Assembly: GCA_022508245.1 (NCBI GenBank)
Contig: JAFLVO010000001.1
Coordinates: forward strand, 744,001-808,000
Origin: Clostridiales bacterium
Lineage (GTDB): Bacteria > Bacillota > Clostridia > Christensenellales > Borkfalkiaceae
Direction of reading: 5' to 3'
DNA length: 64,000 nt
In this document: positions 7,971 through 15,664 of the stretch, in pieces
Position numbering within the stretch: position 1 is the first letter of the stretch
Layout of the letters: the number at the start of each line of letters is the position of its first letter
Notes under the pieces: model-generated
The model's input: the letters and a program-made list of their open reading frames with translations, nothing else
Database searches by the model: none
What the model was told of the DNA's origin: nothing
Made by a program: the position numbers and the translations under genes

Positions 7971-8696
7971 TTACTTGTATCTTTTTATAAATTGCATAAC
8001 CGTTTTAGACGGAATCGCAAAATTCATGCCTTCGGCTCTGTCTATGCCTGAAACAATTGCACCAATTACCTTGCCTTTATCGTTGAATATGGGTCCGCCC
8101 GAATTTCCGCCGTTTACAGCACAGTCGGTCATAAGAAGCATATGCCCGTTAACCAATCTTTCTTTATCACTGACAATTCCGCTCGTAATGCAGGTACCGT
8201 AGCCCAAAGAATTTCCTACGACGAACACCTTTTCGCCTATGCGCACGTTGGAAAAGTCTTCAAATTCCAAAACCTTGACACCGCTTGGTATTCTGCTTAA
8301 TTTCAAAAGAGCCAAATCGTCGCCCGAACCGAGACCGTGCTTGTTATCACCGAGTGCAACTACGGTTGCCTTTACTTCCTCGCCATTAATCTTTACCGAA
8401 ACGGTGCCGACGGACCTGCCGCTTTCTTCCGTAACAACGTGCGTGTTGGTTATGCAGTAGCCGTCCGAACTTATCAAAAAGCCCGAGCCCGAGTGAGTAT
8501 AGCGCTGATCGTACCAGCGTATTTCAAGTATTCCGTTTATATTTTGCTCGAATACGTCTGCGCCGCTCGACTCTGTTGCCATAGCCGCAGGTTTGCCGCT
8601 CACTTCATTTGCGGAAAAGCTTGCTCCGCAAAATATGCATACGTACTCGCCGCGGCGCTCTTTACAGTCGCCGCCGCAAACTTTACAACGAACCAT
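7971..8696 (-). CDS. Zinc-ribbon plus trypsin-like serine protease (HtrA-like, no PDZ)
   Basis: 241 residues. The N-terminus is a zinc ribbon with two CxxC pairs (CKVCGG at 4-9, CIFCGASF at 20-27). A chymotrypsin-fold protease follows with the full triad: His86 in ITNTHVV, Asp in GDDLALLKL (126/127) and Ser199 in GGNSGGPIF. There is no PDZ domain and no signal peptide or membrane segment, so it should act in the cytoplasm. It is the last gene of a six-gene operon, 13 bp after the double AAA+ ATPase. Proteolytic quality control or processing of the operon's filament proteins is plausible but inferred only from context. Confidence 0.85.
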   Translation of the reverse strand: MVRCKVCGGDCKERRGEYVCIFCGASFSANEVSGKPAAMATESSGADVFEQNINGILEIRWYDQRYTHSGSGFLISSDGYCITNTHVVTEESGRSVGTVSVKINGEEVKATVVALGDNKHGLGSGDDLALLKLSRIPSGVKVLEFEDFSNVRIGEKVFVVGNSLGYGTCITSGIVSDKERLVNGHMLLMTDCAVNGGNSGGPIFNDKGKVIGAIVSGIDRAEGMNFAIPSKTVMQFIKRYK

Positions 8697-8709
8697 AATT
8701 TACTCCTTT

Positions 8710-10770
8710 TTATTCGTTAGCCTTCTTCCACTCGAGAAGCTTTTCAATATCCCCTTTCTGCACTGACGAAGTAATATCTTCAAGCGCATTTTCGAAATCT
8801 TCCTGCAAAATGCTCTTATCGCCCGTCTGTATGCCGCGAAGCGCCGAAATTTCCTCCGCTCTGTCCAAAAGATTGGTCATATCCGAGCCGTTGAAGCCGT
8901 TAGTCTTATCAACTATTTCGGCAATATTCAAGCTCTCGGAAACCTTTACAACGCCTCGTTGTTCAAGCTTTTTAAGGCGGTGTGTAAGCATATATTTTCT
9001 CGCCTCGTCATCGGGAAGTCCGACATAAACGCGGGTGCCGAAGCGACCGGGGCGAATAAACGCACTGTCTATATCCCAAGGCTTATTGGTTGCGGCTATA
9101 AGGAACAGAATATTGCCCTTATCTTTACCGTAGGATTCTATGCCCTGAAGCTGTGCCAAAAATTCCGAACGCAACTGCTTTGCATACTGCGACTTTGTAC
9201 TCTTGGGGGAAATGGAGTCCATTTCGTCAAAATAGATTACCGAACAGGGAAAAGAACGTGCCTGCGCGAACAGCGAACGGACTGCCTTTTCGGTATTGCC
9301 CGCACCTTGATTTAAAAGGTCAGACGGCTTAACCGAACAAAATTTTGCACCGATTTCGTTTGCGATTGCCGCTGCAATCATAGTTTTTCCCGTTCCGGGG
9401 GGACCATACAGTAAAAGTCCGCCGCCACTTTTTCTTACGTAACCTTCGAAAACTTCGGGGTGCTGTAATGGCAATAGAACTTTAACCCGAACGACTTCCT
9501 TAACGCTGTCAAGTCCGGCAATATCCCCGAAATTAATGACGGGTAAGCTGTCCCAATCGAATTTGAAATCGGAGTTTAGTATACTGTCGTCCTCTAAAAC
9601 CTTGTCCTCGGGGGTAGGCTTTTCGGATTTCTCGGGAGTTTTTACAGCGTTTGTAAGTGTTTCGCCATTATTTTTATTGATATTAAACGGCAAATCTGCC
9701 GTAGTTATCATAGTCATTTCTTCGTCGGTAGGGTTTGAAAGCCTTGCTACGCGCTTGGATTGGCGGGTTATTATGCTTTCGAATGTGTTCCTCACATCCC
9801 TACCGTTACCGAAATTCTTGTTTCTGTTTTTATACAGCCCGTCGAAGTATTCCGCAAGCGCTAATCTCGCTTCGGGCTGTACAGTATATTGATTTTTATT
9901 GCAAAGACCAATAAAAATTTTATATAGCTCTTCGCCAGTATAGTCGTTGAACTGAATATAGTTTTTGAACCTTGAGCGAAGTCCGGGGTTGGATTCTATA
10001 AACTTCTCCATAAGGTTTTCGTAGCCCGCAACTATAACTACAAGGTTATCTCGGTTATCTTCCATCTCCTTTAAGAGAGTGTCTATTGCCTCCTGCCCGA
10101 AATCGTTGGAGCCACCGTTTGCAAGGGTGTACGCCTCGTCTATAAACAGCACTCCGCCGTAGGCTTTTTTAGCCACTTCGCGGGTCTTTACCGCCGTCTG
10201 ACCAACGTAGCCTGCGACGAGGTCGCTTCTGTCAACTTCAACAAGGTGTCCCTCGGAAAGAATTCCGAGGGCACAGTAAATCTGCGCCATTAAGCGGGCA
10301 ACCGTAGTTTTACCCGTGCCCGGATTGCCCGTAAATACCATATGATAGGCCATATCGGGAACAGACATGCCACGCTCTTTACGCATTTTAAAAACTTTTA
10401 TCTGGTCTATCCAGTCGCAAACCTGACTTTTTACTGTCTTTAAACCCTCTAATTTGGAAAGGCGGGAAAGCACCTCTTCAAGAGAGATTTTTTCGGCTTG
10501 ACTGACTTTTACGTTACTATCGCCGTCCTGCTTATTGGCGGTTGCGGGTCGGGGCGCAGTTATACTCTCGGCATATTCGAGAAGGCTTTTAGCGCGGTTA
10601 AAGCGGGCTTTCTGCAACTCGCCCTCGCTCTCCTTTGCCATTTTAAGCATCTGCTCTGCCGCAAGCATATAGTAACGCTTGGCAAGCATTTTATCGCCGT
10701 TTTCCTGACTCTGCTTTGCCTTGTTATAATAGAGATTGAAAGCTTCGTTAAGTAAATTTATATTTCCCAT
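8710..10770 (-). CDS. MIT-like domain plus two AAA+ modules (CbbX/SpoVK-like and Vps4-like)
   Basis: 686 residues. Residues 1-70 form a helical hairpin bundle (LLNEAFNLYYNKAKQ, KRYYMLAAEQMLKMAKE) of MIT type. AAA module 1 (about 95-365) resembles CbbX/SpoVK, with Walker A GNPGTGKT (148-155), Walker B LFIDEA and VVIVAGY. After an acidic linker, AAA module 2 (about 413-686) has Walker A GPPGTGKT (456-463), Walker B VIYFDEMD, a Vps4/katanin-like RSEFLAQLQGI and arginines in RPGRFGTR. It ends in a Vps4-like terminal helix (DIEKLLEWKKANE). The two ESCRT-III-like genes lie immediately upstream. The predicted role is ATP-driven remodelling of their filaments. The module 1 call is secure; the Vps4 and MIT assignments are pattern-based. 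Confidence 0.85.
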   Translation of the reverse strand: MGNINLLNEAFNLYYNKAKQSQENGDKMLAKRYYMLAAEQMLKMAKESEGELQKARFNRAKSLLEYAESITAPRPATANKQDGDSNVKVSQAEKISLEEVLSRLSKLEGLKTVKSQVCDWIDQIKVFKMRKERGMSVPDMAYHMVFTGNPGTGKTTVARLMAQIYCALGILSEGHLVEVDRSDLVAGYVGQTAVKTREVAKKAYGGVLFIDEAYTLANGGSNDFGQEAIDTLLKEMEDNRDNLVVIVAGYENLMEKFIESNPGLRSRFKNYIQFNDYTGEELYKIFIGLCNKNQYTVQPEARLALAEYFDGLYKNRNKNFGNGRDVRNTFESIITRQSKRVARLSNPTDEEMTMITTADLPFNINKNNGETLTNAVKTPEKSEKPTPEDKVLEDDSILNSDFKFDWDSLPVINFGDIAGLDSVKEVVRVKVLLPLQHPEVFEGYVRKSGGGLLLYGPPGTGKTMIAAAIANEIGAKFCSVKPSDLLNQGAGNTEKAVRSLFAQARSFPCSVIYFDEMDSISPKSTKSQYAKQLRSEFLAQLQGIESYGKDKGNILFLIAATNKPWDIDSAFIRPGRFGTRVYVGLPDDEARKYMLTHRLKKLEQRGVVKVSESLNIAEIVDKTNGFNGSDMTNLLDRAEEISALRGIQTGDKSILQEDFENALEDITSSVQKGDIEKLLEWKKANE

Positions 10771-10787
10771 AACTGCCTTTCTTGGTT

Positions 10788-11354
10788 TCAGTTTGACATA
10801 CGCTTTTTAAGCTCTTCGAGTTCCTTGTCAATCATACTTTCGGTAAGGTTATCGGACGCAGCCTCGTTGTTCATAAGATTTTCAAGCTCTTTATTCTCTT
10901 CAGCACTGCCCATATACGAGGTTGCGAAAGTGGATTGCGTTTCGTCCATAAAGTTTTCAAGCTGTTCGGTCTGCATTTCGACGCCCATCATAGCCTCGGT
11001 AAACTGCTTCTGAACCTTGAGGAAATCCTTTTCCTTCGTCAGCTTCATCATATCCTTGCTGAGTGAACTCATCCCCGTCAAAAATTCCGAGGTCATCTGC
11101 GTCATATCCTTCATTTGGGAAGTTATCTCGAAGTTAAGCTTCATCTCGTACACGCGGCGCTGTTGGGCAATAGTCATCCTAAGACCTGTAAGCGCAAGGT
11201 TATACTGCGCGTCAAGTCCCTTCTGCTTTGCCTCTTTGCCCGCTTCTACGTATTTCTTTTTCTGCTCTTCAAGCTTTTGAATTTGTTTATTCATAATGCT
11301 TATCGTTTTGTTGATAAGCATTTTCTTTTCAATTTCCTTTTTTGATATTCCCAT
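10788..11354 (-). CDS. ESCRT-III-like coiled-coil protein, Vps2/CHMP2-like class
   Basis: 188 residues, almost wholly helical and Met-rich. The layout matches ESCRT-III proteins: a basic first helix (about 8-45, KKMLINKTISIMNKQIQKLEEQ), a second helix containing QRRVYEMKLNFEITSQMKDM (66-85), then SSLSKDMMKL and QKQFTEAMMGVEMQTEQLENFMDE (116-139). The last stretch recalls the Vps2/CHMP2 helix alpha4 region. An acidic C-terminal part ends in a short amphipathic helix (DKELEELKKRMSN, 176-188) resembling a MIT-interacting motif. It lies 17 bp upstream of the MIT-like ATPase gene and 9 bp after its paralogue. PspA-like or generic coiled-coil alternatives remain possible. Confidence 0.7.
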   Translation of the reverse strand: MGISKKEIEKKMLINKTISIMNKQIQKLEEQKKKYVEAGKEAKQKGLDAQYNLALTGLRMTIAQQRRVYEMKLNFEITSQMKDMTQMTSEFLTGMSSLSKDMMKLTKEKDFLKVQKQFTEAMMGVEMQTEQLENFMDETQSTFATSYMGSAEENKELENLMNNEAASDNLTESMIDKELEELKKRMSN

Positions 11355-11363
11355 AGTATCTCC

Positions 11364-11963
11364 TTACTCGGTTTTCTTGGCCTCGGAGGGAGTTTCGGCG
11401 TACATTTCCTGCTCTGCCGCAACAGTCTCTTCCGTTTCAAACATTGCCAAAAGCTCGTCGTCCTGATTGTTCATGCCGTAGATAGTCTTGTTCTGGTCGT
11501 ACGCCTCTTCGACGTTCTTGAACATTTCGTCTGCGCTCGTCAAAACGTCCTCGGCGGCAACGCGGGTATTGAGCGTTTTATTGAGGAATTTAGCAAGTCC
11601 TTTCTGGTCGCCAAGCAGATTGCCGAGCGAAATTTTCGAGGTGTTTTTAAAGAATTGATTGTCGTCAATAGCGTTTTTCAGCTTATTCAAAAGCTGAACG
11701 TTGTACATTATGTACATCGCGCGCTGAACGTCCTGCTCGCGCTCTGCTTTTAGGGCGTTGATTTTTTTCGCGTAATAGAGCTTTAACTGTTTGTCGGTTT
11801 CCTTTCTGCCCTTAATCATGAGGTCGTCAATCTGCTTTTGCTTTTCAACGAGTCCGTCCTCGATATTCTGCCCCTCTTTTTCGAGCTTGCAGATGGAGTC
11901 AACGACTTCTTCACGCGTTAATTTATCGTATTTACTTTTAAAAATATTACTAAAAAAACCCAT
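11364..11963 (-). CDS. ESCRT-III-like coiled-coil protein, Snf7/CHMP4-like class
   Basis: 199 residues. It opens MGFFSNIFKSKYDKLTREEV, as Snf7/CHMP4 proteins do (short amphipathic MGFF..F segment then a linker). A long charged helical hairpin follows (LEKEGQNIEDGLVEKQKQID, then KKINALKAEREQDVQRAMYI), then a smaller helical region (about 85-155) and an acidic tail (QDDELLAMFETEETVAAEQE). The N-terminal helix could insert into membrane, as in Snf7 and Vipp1. It lies 8 bp after the membrane coiled-coil gene and 9 bp before the second ESCRT-III-like gene. Filament formation on membranes is inferred. Confidence 0.7.
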   Translation of the reverse strand: MGFFSNIFKSKYDKLTREEVVDSICKLEKEGQNIEDGLVEKQKQIDDLMIKGRKETDKQLKLYYAKKINALKAEREQDVQRAMYIMYNVQLLNKLKNAIDDNQFFKNTSKISLGNLLGDQKGLAKFLNKTLNTRVAAEDVLTSADEMFKNVEEAYDQNKTIYGMNNQDDELLAMFETEETVAAEQEMYAETPSEAKKTE

Positions 11964-11971
11964 ATTTTACC

Positions 11972-12394
11972 TTAAACGTTAGTATTTCTTTCGGCAACGA
12001 GCATTTTGATATCCTTGATGAGTTGAACGGTCTTTTTGCTACCCTCGCCGTCCGTCTTTGTGAACGCAATTTTAAGGTCGCCGAGGTTATCTTTTATCTT
12101 TTTGTCGTAGTCATAGACTTTCTTCTCTCTCGAAGGCTTGAGATATTTTAAATCCTCCTGAAGCTCTTTGAGCTCATTGACAATTTCTTCGTTGCCCTCT
12201 GCCTGAACCAAGAGCACTTCAACAAACTTTGAATTTTCTGCAATCAGCTTCAAATCTGCGTCGGGGTCGGAGGGCTGTACCTTCTTTTTTCTGAGAAAAA
12301 TGAGAACGACAACTACGATTACAAGGGCGCCGATTACTGCAAAAATCCACCAGTTATTTTCTATCCAGTTGCCTTCATTTAATAAATTCAACAT
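11972..12394 (-). CDS. Single-pass membrane protein with cytoplasmic coiled coil
   Basis: 140 residues. A short N-terminus is followed by one membrane segment (about 17-35, IFAVIGALVIVVVVLIFLRKKK). The RKKK stop-transfer sequence places the remaining ~100 residues in the cytoplasm, and that region is highly charged and helical. There is no known domain. It lies between the SPFH gene (15 bp) and the Snf7-like gene (8 bp). A membrane anchor or receptor for the ESCRT-III-like filament is a reasonable guess from context only. Confidence 0.75.
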   Translation of the reverse strand: MLNLLNEGNWIENNWWIFAVIGALVIVVVVLIFLRKKKVQPSDPDADLKLIAENSKFVEVLLVQAEGNEEIVNELKELQEDLKYLKPSREKKVYDYDKKIKDNLGDLKIAFTKTDGEGSKKTVQLIKDIKMLVAERNTNV

Positions 12395-12409
12395 CTTATT
12401 TACCTCGTA

Positions 12410-13513
12410 TTATAATTTTTTACCGCAACCTGCGCAGAAACGTGCGGTAGGCTCGTTTACCTTACTGCAATCGGGGCAGATAATGGGGTCCTTGCTCACA
12501 CGTCCGCCGCAGTTGGGGCAGAATTTATCGGTAGGCTTGAAGGGCATACCGCAAGCAGGGCATTTATTGTCCTCTTTGGGTTCTTCTTTCTGTTCGGGCT
12601 TACTTCCGATGACTTTGAGAACGTCGTAATAAGCCTTGTTATCTTCAAGCTCAAGCCTTTTAAGCCACTGAGTGCGCTCCCACTCCTTATCGGCAAGACG
12701 CTCGGCTTCGGCAAGATACTCTTTGAGCTTTTTCCTGTCTTTCTCCTCCTGCTCTTCCCTCTCTCTCTTTTCCTTATCTTCCTTTCTCTTGTTGTCCGCA
12801 AATTTTTTAATTTCTTCAACCTCGTCTTCCAAAAGGTTAATCTTTACCGTGAATTCGTGAACGGAAAGACCGTACTTTTTCTGCAAATTCTCGTTTAGGA
12901 TATTGCCCATGCTCTCTTCTATATCGGCAGTCCTTCTGTCGAACTGGTCCCAAGTAAGTTTTAAATCCCCTATTACGGTATAGAAAAGATCGCGGAAGCC
13001 TTTGCTGATAATTCTACGGAACATATTCTGGAATTCGTCTACGTTGAATTCCGAAGTAGAACCTACGACTTCGCCGAAAAATCTCATTGAATTTGCAACC
13101 TTGACGAAGCACTTTCCGTGTCCGCCGATGGTTATGACCTTGTTGCTTGCCTCGTCTACATAGGTAAATCTCGACTCGGTGCCGAAAGCCACGGTTACGT
13201 TTGCATTTTTTGCAACGTAGATGACTTCTACCGACTTGCCGTTCTTTATGTAATCTTTATAATCGTCCTTAGTGTCGAAAATTTTGTACGTTCCGTTATT
13301 GAACCACTTTTCTCCCGCACCGCCGATAATTACGGCAGCCTCGAACTGCCTGCGGACTTCGATATTGGCATCGTCCGCAAGGAGGCAGCTCGTATCCTTG
13401 TTGTCGAACTTCCTTCTATAGAATAAAATCTCGTTGTGTTCGAGGTCTCCTACTATGTTAAAATCCTCGAGTTTTACGGTTTTGAGATCCTGAGATTTCT
13501 TCTTAAATAACAT
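12410..13513 (-). CDS. SPFH/Band-7 protein with two C-terminal zinc ribbons (YdjI-like)
   Basis: 367 residues. Residues about 20-235 match the SPFH/virion-core-like family that includes Bacillus YdjI, encoded in the same operon as a PspA homologue. A charged coiled coil (235-290) follows, then two zinc ribbons: C318/C321 with C332/C335, and C346/C349 with C360/C363. No membrane helix is predicted. The start is the ATG at 13513 with AAGGAGG directly upstream; the frame extends 21 codons further but without such a site. First gene of the operon, so it may scaffold or recruit the downstream ESCRT-III-like proteins to membrane. Confidence 0.87.
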   Translation of the reverse strand: MLFKKKSQDLKTVKLEDFNIVGDLEHNEILFYRRKFDNKDTSCLLADDANIEVRRQFEAAVIIGGAGEKWFNNGTYKIFDTKDDYKDYIKNGKSVEVIYVAKNANVTVAFGTESRFTYVDEASNKVITIGGHGKCFVKVANSMRFFGEVVGSTSEFNVDEFQNMFRRIISKGFRDLFYTVIGDLKLTWDQFDRRTADIEESMGNILNENLQKKYGLSVHEFTVKINLLEDEVEEIKKFADNKRKEDKEKREREEQEEKDRKKLKEYLAEAERLADKEWERTQWLKRLELEDNKAYYDVLKVIGSKPEQKEEPKEDNKCPACGMPFKPTDKFCPNCGGRVSKDPIICPDCSKVNEPTARFCAGCGKKL

Positions 13514-13566
13514 TGAATATCCTCCTTTTCGGCAAATTATGCCAAAAATGCACATTATTACACATA

Positions 13567-13595
13567 ATTTTATCACACAACAGAAAGTTAGTCAA
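13567..13595 (-). promoter_or_regulatory. Sigma-A promoter of the ESCRT-III-like operon
   Basis: On the minus strand: TTGACT (13590-13595), exactly 17 bp, TAAAAT (13567-13572). The predicted leader is about 45 nt and ends in AAGGAGG. The promoter sits in the 116-bp gap after dxs, so the six genes form a unit of their own. Confidence 0.8.
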
Positions 13596-13629
13596 GAATT
13601 TGAAAAACTTTGCGCACGTTCACAATAAC

Positions 13630-15483
13630 TTAGAATTCGGTTTTACAGTTGTCCGAAATACTTTTTATGTTTTCCGTAATCGTCTCCACCGTAAATCCGC
13701 AGCTCTTATACAAATCCTCCAAAGAGCCGTGTTCGACAAACGAAGTTATTGCATGGGTATAAATTTTAATTCCGCGCTCTCCGCCAAGCCTTGCAGCAAT
13801 TTTTTCGGCTATGCCGCCGCTGTAATAGCCCTCTTCAAGGAAATAGACAAACTTTGCATTTTTAACAAGCGATAAAATCTTTTCGTAATCAATCGGAAAT
13901 ACTTTTATAAGTTTTATAACTGCCGTATTGCTACTCTGAACTTTTGCCGCATCAAAAGCAAGCTTTGTAAGTCTTCCGTATGTAATAATTACTGTTTCGG
14001 CGCTATCAATATTATCCGTGTATGATATATCTTCGTCTCCGGTAAACCGTTCACGTTCATAGTCACATTCCCCGCCCTTGGGGTAGCGCACGACGCTTAA
14101 ATTTGTGTCTTCGCAAGCCATTTCAAAGCAGGCTTCAAGCTCAGAATAAGTGGACGGCGAATATATTTTAATATTCGGTATAGTTGAAAATGCAGGTATA
14201 TCGAAAATGCCCTGATGGGTTATTCCGTCACCCGCAACAAGACCGCATCTGTCAAGCATCAGGACCATTGGCAGGTTCTGTATGGAAATATCGTGTATAA
14301 GCTGATCGTACGTTCTCTGCGCGAACGACGAGTACAGAATTAACACGGGTTTAAGCCCGTTTACGGATAGACCGCCGGAAAACGTGACTGCGTGTTCCTC
14401 TGCAATTCCCACGTCGAAAAATCTTTCGGGGTAGCGTTTGGAAAACTCCGTCAGCCCCGTACCCGAACACATTGCGGCGGTAATTGCGCAGAGCTTAGGG
14501 TCGTTCTCGGCACGGGCGCAGACGAGCTCTCCCGCTTTTTCCGAAAAGCTGTATTTTGCTTCCGCACCAATCCCCTCTTCCAAGTTGAAGGCGCCGACGG
14601 AATGATATTTATCGGGGTCGACCTCGGCGGGCAAATATCCCTTGCCCTTGTGCGTAGCCATATGAACGACACAGCAGTTGCCCTTTGTCTTTGCTTCCTC
14701 CAAAACGGTAACGAGGTTCTTTATATTGTGCCCGTCAACGGGACCGAGATAACTCAATCCGAAATCGTCGAACATCGTATTTTTACCGAGCATACGCTTT
14801 ACGAAGTTCTTTAATCTTCTCGTAAGAGAGGCAAGCCCCCTGCCTATGAGGGGAATATGTATCAAAAACTTTTCCAAGCGGTGTTTGAAATTGAAATACC
14901 GCTTGCTTGTTCTGACCTTGCTTAAATGATGAGGCAGTCCGCCGATATTGCGGGATATGGACATTTCGTTGTCGTTTACAAGAATAATAAGACGGGTATT
15001 TTTGTCGCCACAGTTGTTTATTGCCTCGAAAATAAGCCCGTTCGTAAGCGACCCGTCCCCCACTACCGCAACGGCAAAATCAGTTTTGTCCTGCAATTTG
15101 TTTGCCATTGCAATTCCGAGCGCCGCAGAAATAGACGAACCGCTGTGACCTTCGTTGAGAATATCGTACTCGCTCTCTGAACGGTTTGTAAAACCCGAAA
15201 TTCCGCCATAAGCTCTCAATGTATGAAAGCTGTCGTATCTGCCCGTCAAAAGTTTATGCGTATAGCACTGATGACTGACGTCGAAAATTATTTTGTCGGA
15301 CGGCATATTGAAAACTTTGTGTAACGCCAAAGTTGCTTCCACCATACCGAGGTTGGAAGCAAGATGTCCGCCGTTTTGAGAAACGGTATTTAAAATTTTA
15401 AGTCTTATCTCGCCGGCAAGCTCGTCAAGCTCCTTATAGGAAAGCTCTTTAATATTCTCCGGCGATTTGATTTTTTCAAGCAT
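13630..15483 (-). CDS. dxs: 1-deoxy-D-xylulose-5-phosphate synthase
   Basis: 617 residues from the ATG at 15483. This thiamine-diphosphate enzyme condenses pyruvate and glyceraldehyde 3-phosphate in the first step of the MEP isoprenoid pathway. The opening LEKIKSPENIKELSYKEL is typical. Conserved features are GHSGSSISAALG, VVGDGSLTNG with the ThDP motif running to NDNEMSIS, the SYLGPVDGHN block, and FDVGIAEEHAVTFSGG with the catalytic Glu. The frame could begin at a TTG at 15498, but the ATG fits the family better. It has its own promoter and a leader containing a perfect hairpin. Confidence 0.95.
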   Translation of the reverse strand: MLEKIKSPENIKELSYKELDELAGEIRLKILNTVSQNGGHLASNLGMVEATLALHKVFNMPSDKIIFDVSHQCYTHKLLTGRYDSFHTLRAYGGISGFTNRSESEYDILNEGHSGSSISAALGIAMANKLQDKTDFAVAVVGDGSLTNGLIFEAINNCGDKNTRLIILVNDNEMSISRNIGGLPHHLSKVRTSKRYFNFKHRLEKFLIHIPLIGRGLASLTRRLKNFVKRMLGKNTMFDDFGLSYLGPVDGHNIKNLVTVLEEAKTKGNCCVVHMATHKGKGYLPAEVDPDKYHSVGAFNLEEGIGAEAKYSFSEKAGELVCARAENDPKLCAITAAMCSGTGLTEFSKRYPERFFDVGIAEEHAVTFSGGLSVNGLKPVLILYSSFAQRTYDQLIHDISIQNLPMVLMLDRCGLVAGDGITHQGIFDIPAFSTIPNIKIYSPSTYSELEACFEMACEDTNLSVVRYPKGGECDYERERFTGDEDISYTDNIDSAETVIITYGRLTKLAFDAAKVQSSNTAVIKLIKVFPIDYEKILSLVKNAKFVYFLEEGYYSGGIAEKIAARLGGERGIKIYTHAITSFVEHGSLEDLYKSCGFTVETITENIKSISDNCKTEF

Positions 15484-15505
15484 ATTAAGCTCTTGCAATA
15501 TAAAT

Positions 15506-15529
15506 GAGCCTGCCTGAATAGGCAGGCTC
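15506..15529 (-). promoter_or_regulatory. Perfect 10-bp hairpin in the dxs leader
   Basis: GAGCCTGCCT and AGGCAGGCTC pair without mismatch around a 4-nt loop. The hairpin lies between the dxs promoter and start codon, about 22 nt before the ATG. It lacks a T run on the minus strand, so it is not an obvious terminator. Confidence 0.6.
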
Positions 15530-15553
15530 TAAAATTACCTAATATTTTTAAAT

Positions 15554-15583
15554 ATTGTAGCATTGTTACACAATATTTGTCAA
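15554..15583 (-). promoter_or_regulatory. Sigma-A promoter of dxs
   Basis: On the minus strand: TTGACA (15578-15583), 18 bp, TACAAT (15554-15559). Confidence 0.75.
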
Positions 15584-15610
15584 TTAAAATTCACAAATCG
15601 TAAGCAAGAC

Positions 15611-15640
15611 AAAAGGCGGAAGGTTTTTCTTCCGCCTTTT
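15611..15640 (-). terminator. Terminator of spo0A
   Basis: AAGGCGGAAG and CTTCCGCCTT form a stem that runs into TTTTGTCTTG on the minus strand, about 25 bp after the spo0A stop codon. Confidence 0.8.
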
Positions 15641-15664
15641 ATTATATTCAATATATTATTGAAT

